From an uncultured Eubacterium sp. (lineage in GTDB: Bacteria > Bacillota > Clostridia > Lachnospirales > CAG-274), in NCBI GenBank assembly GCA_900551755.1, contig URXK01000011.1, positions 1 to 56,861 of the forward strand: 56,861 nt of DNA. The letters are read 5' to 3'. This document shows, piece after piece, positions 56,789 through 56,861 of the stretch. Every line of letters begins with the position of its first letter. Within the stretch, counting starts at the first letter, position 1. Position numbers and translations under genes: made by a program. The notes below the pieces were generated by a model. It saw only the letters and a program-made list of their open reading frames with translations, made no database searches and was not told where the DNA came from.

Positions 56789-56861
56789 GCGCGATTAGCT
56801 CAGTTGGTAGAGCAGCTGACTCTTAATCAGAAGGTCCGGGGTTCGAGCCCCCGATCGCGCA
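56789..56861 (+). tRNA. tRNA-Lys (anticodon CTT)
   Basis: A complete 73-base cloverleaf ends exactly at the window edge. Acceptor GCGCGAT pairs perfectly with ATCGCGC, discriminator A; the anticodon loop is CTCTTAA and the T-loop is GGTTCGAGCC. Whether CCA or further tRNAs follow lies outside the window. Confidence 0.95.

Overview
The window is chromosomal DNA of a low-GC, spore-forming, anaerobic Firmicute of class Clostridia. The evidence is strong A+T bias, GGAGG-type ribosome sites, a complete spoIIIA locus, an alpha/beta SASP gene, [FeFe]-hydrogenase maturation genes, SLH surface anchoring, an agr-type system and standard Firmicutes housekeeping gene order. I cannot name the species from sequence alone.

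Layout. 0.1-3.4 kb (minus): hydF, hydG, a TM1266-family regulator, and a SASP gene of 56 codons. 3.5-8.8 kb (plus): a secreted polysaccharide deacetylase, a HicAB toxin-antitoxin pair with an operator-like repeat in its promoter, then pncB, a HAD phosphatase and galE. 8.9-9.65 kb: the first large cluster of short interspersed hairpin repeats. 9.7-16.9 kb: topB, then an accessory signalling/membrane stretch (HTH protein divergent from a membrane Ser/Thr kinase, an XRE regulator, a 33-residue membrane peptide, an OB-fold protein, a PH-like protein, a poly-Thr membrane protein and a TM2 protein). 16.9-19.65 kb: an Lrp regulator, aminotransferase and sirtuin operon, then tRNA-Val and tRNA-Met. 19.7-25.0 kb: the most unusual stretch. 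It holds a tandem array of a 160-bp composite repeat, a Fic-like remnant, a lone P4/D5-type primase-helicase, and immediately after it about a dozen GGGTGCA motifs around very A+T-rich DNA, which look like an iteron origin; more interspersed repeats follow. 25.0-30.2 kb (minus): kduD, tmk, holB, yaaT, yabB-like, rsmI and a DUF454 gene. 30.3-41.3 kb (plus): a DtxR-like regulator, thioredoxin, a 1451-residue SLH protein carrying two almost identical 537-residue modules that resemble Treponema Tp47, an ApbE lipoprotein, a small minus-strand gene, a FlK-like thioesterase, an agr system (response regulator, sensor kinase, AgrB, AgrD) and an NlpC/P60-like protein. 41.4-46.7 kb: spoIIIAA-AH, with an 860-bp repeat cluster between spoIIIAE and a shortened spoIIIAF. 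46.8-56.7 kb: nusB, xseA, xseB, ispA, a DUF212 gene, dxs, tlyA, nadK, argR, recN and a lipoprotein gene, ending with tRNA-Lys.

How it fits together. Most of the window is core metabolism, replication and sporulation. The accessory signal lies in (i) three hairpin-repeat families plus a 7-bp tandem repeat that assemble into clusters at gene boundaries and even inside the spoIIIA operon, (ii) the primase plus iteron-like block, (iii) the duplicated Tp47-like surface protein, and (iv) an agr system whose peptide seems to have Ser rather than Cys at the ring position. All protein names come from motif recognition and recall of families; no database search was run.
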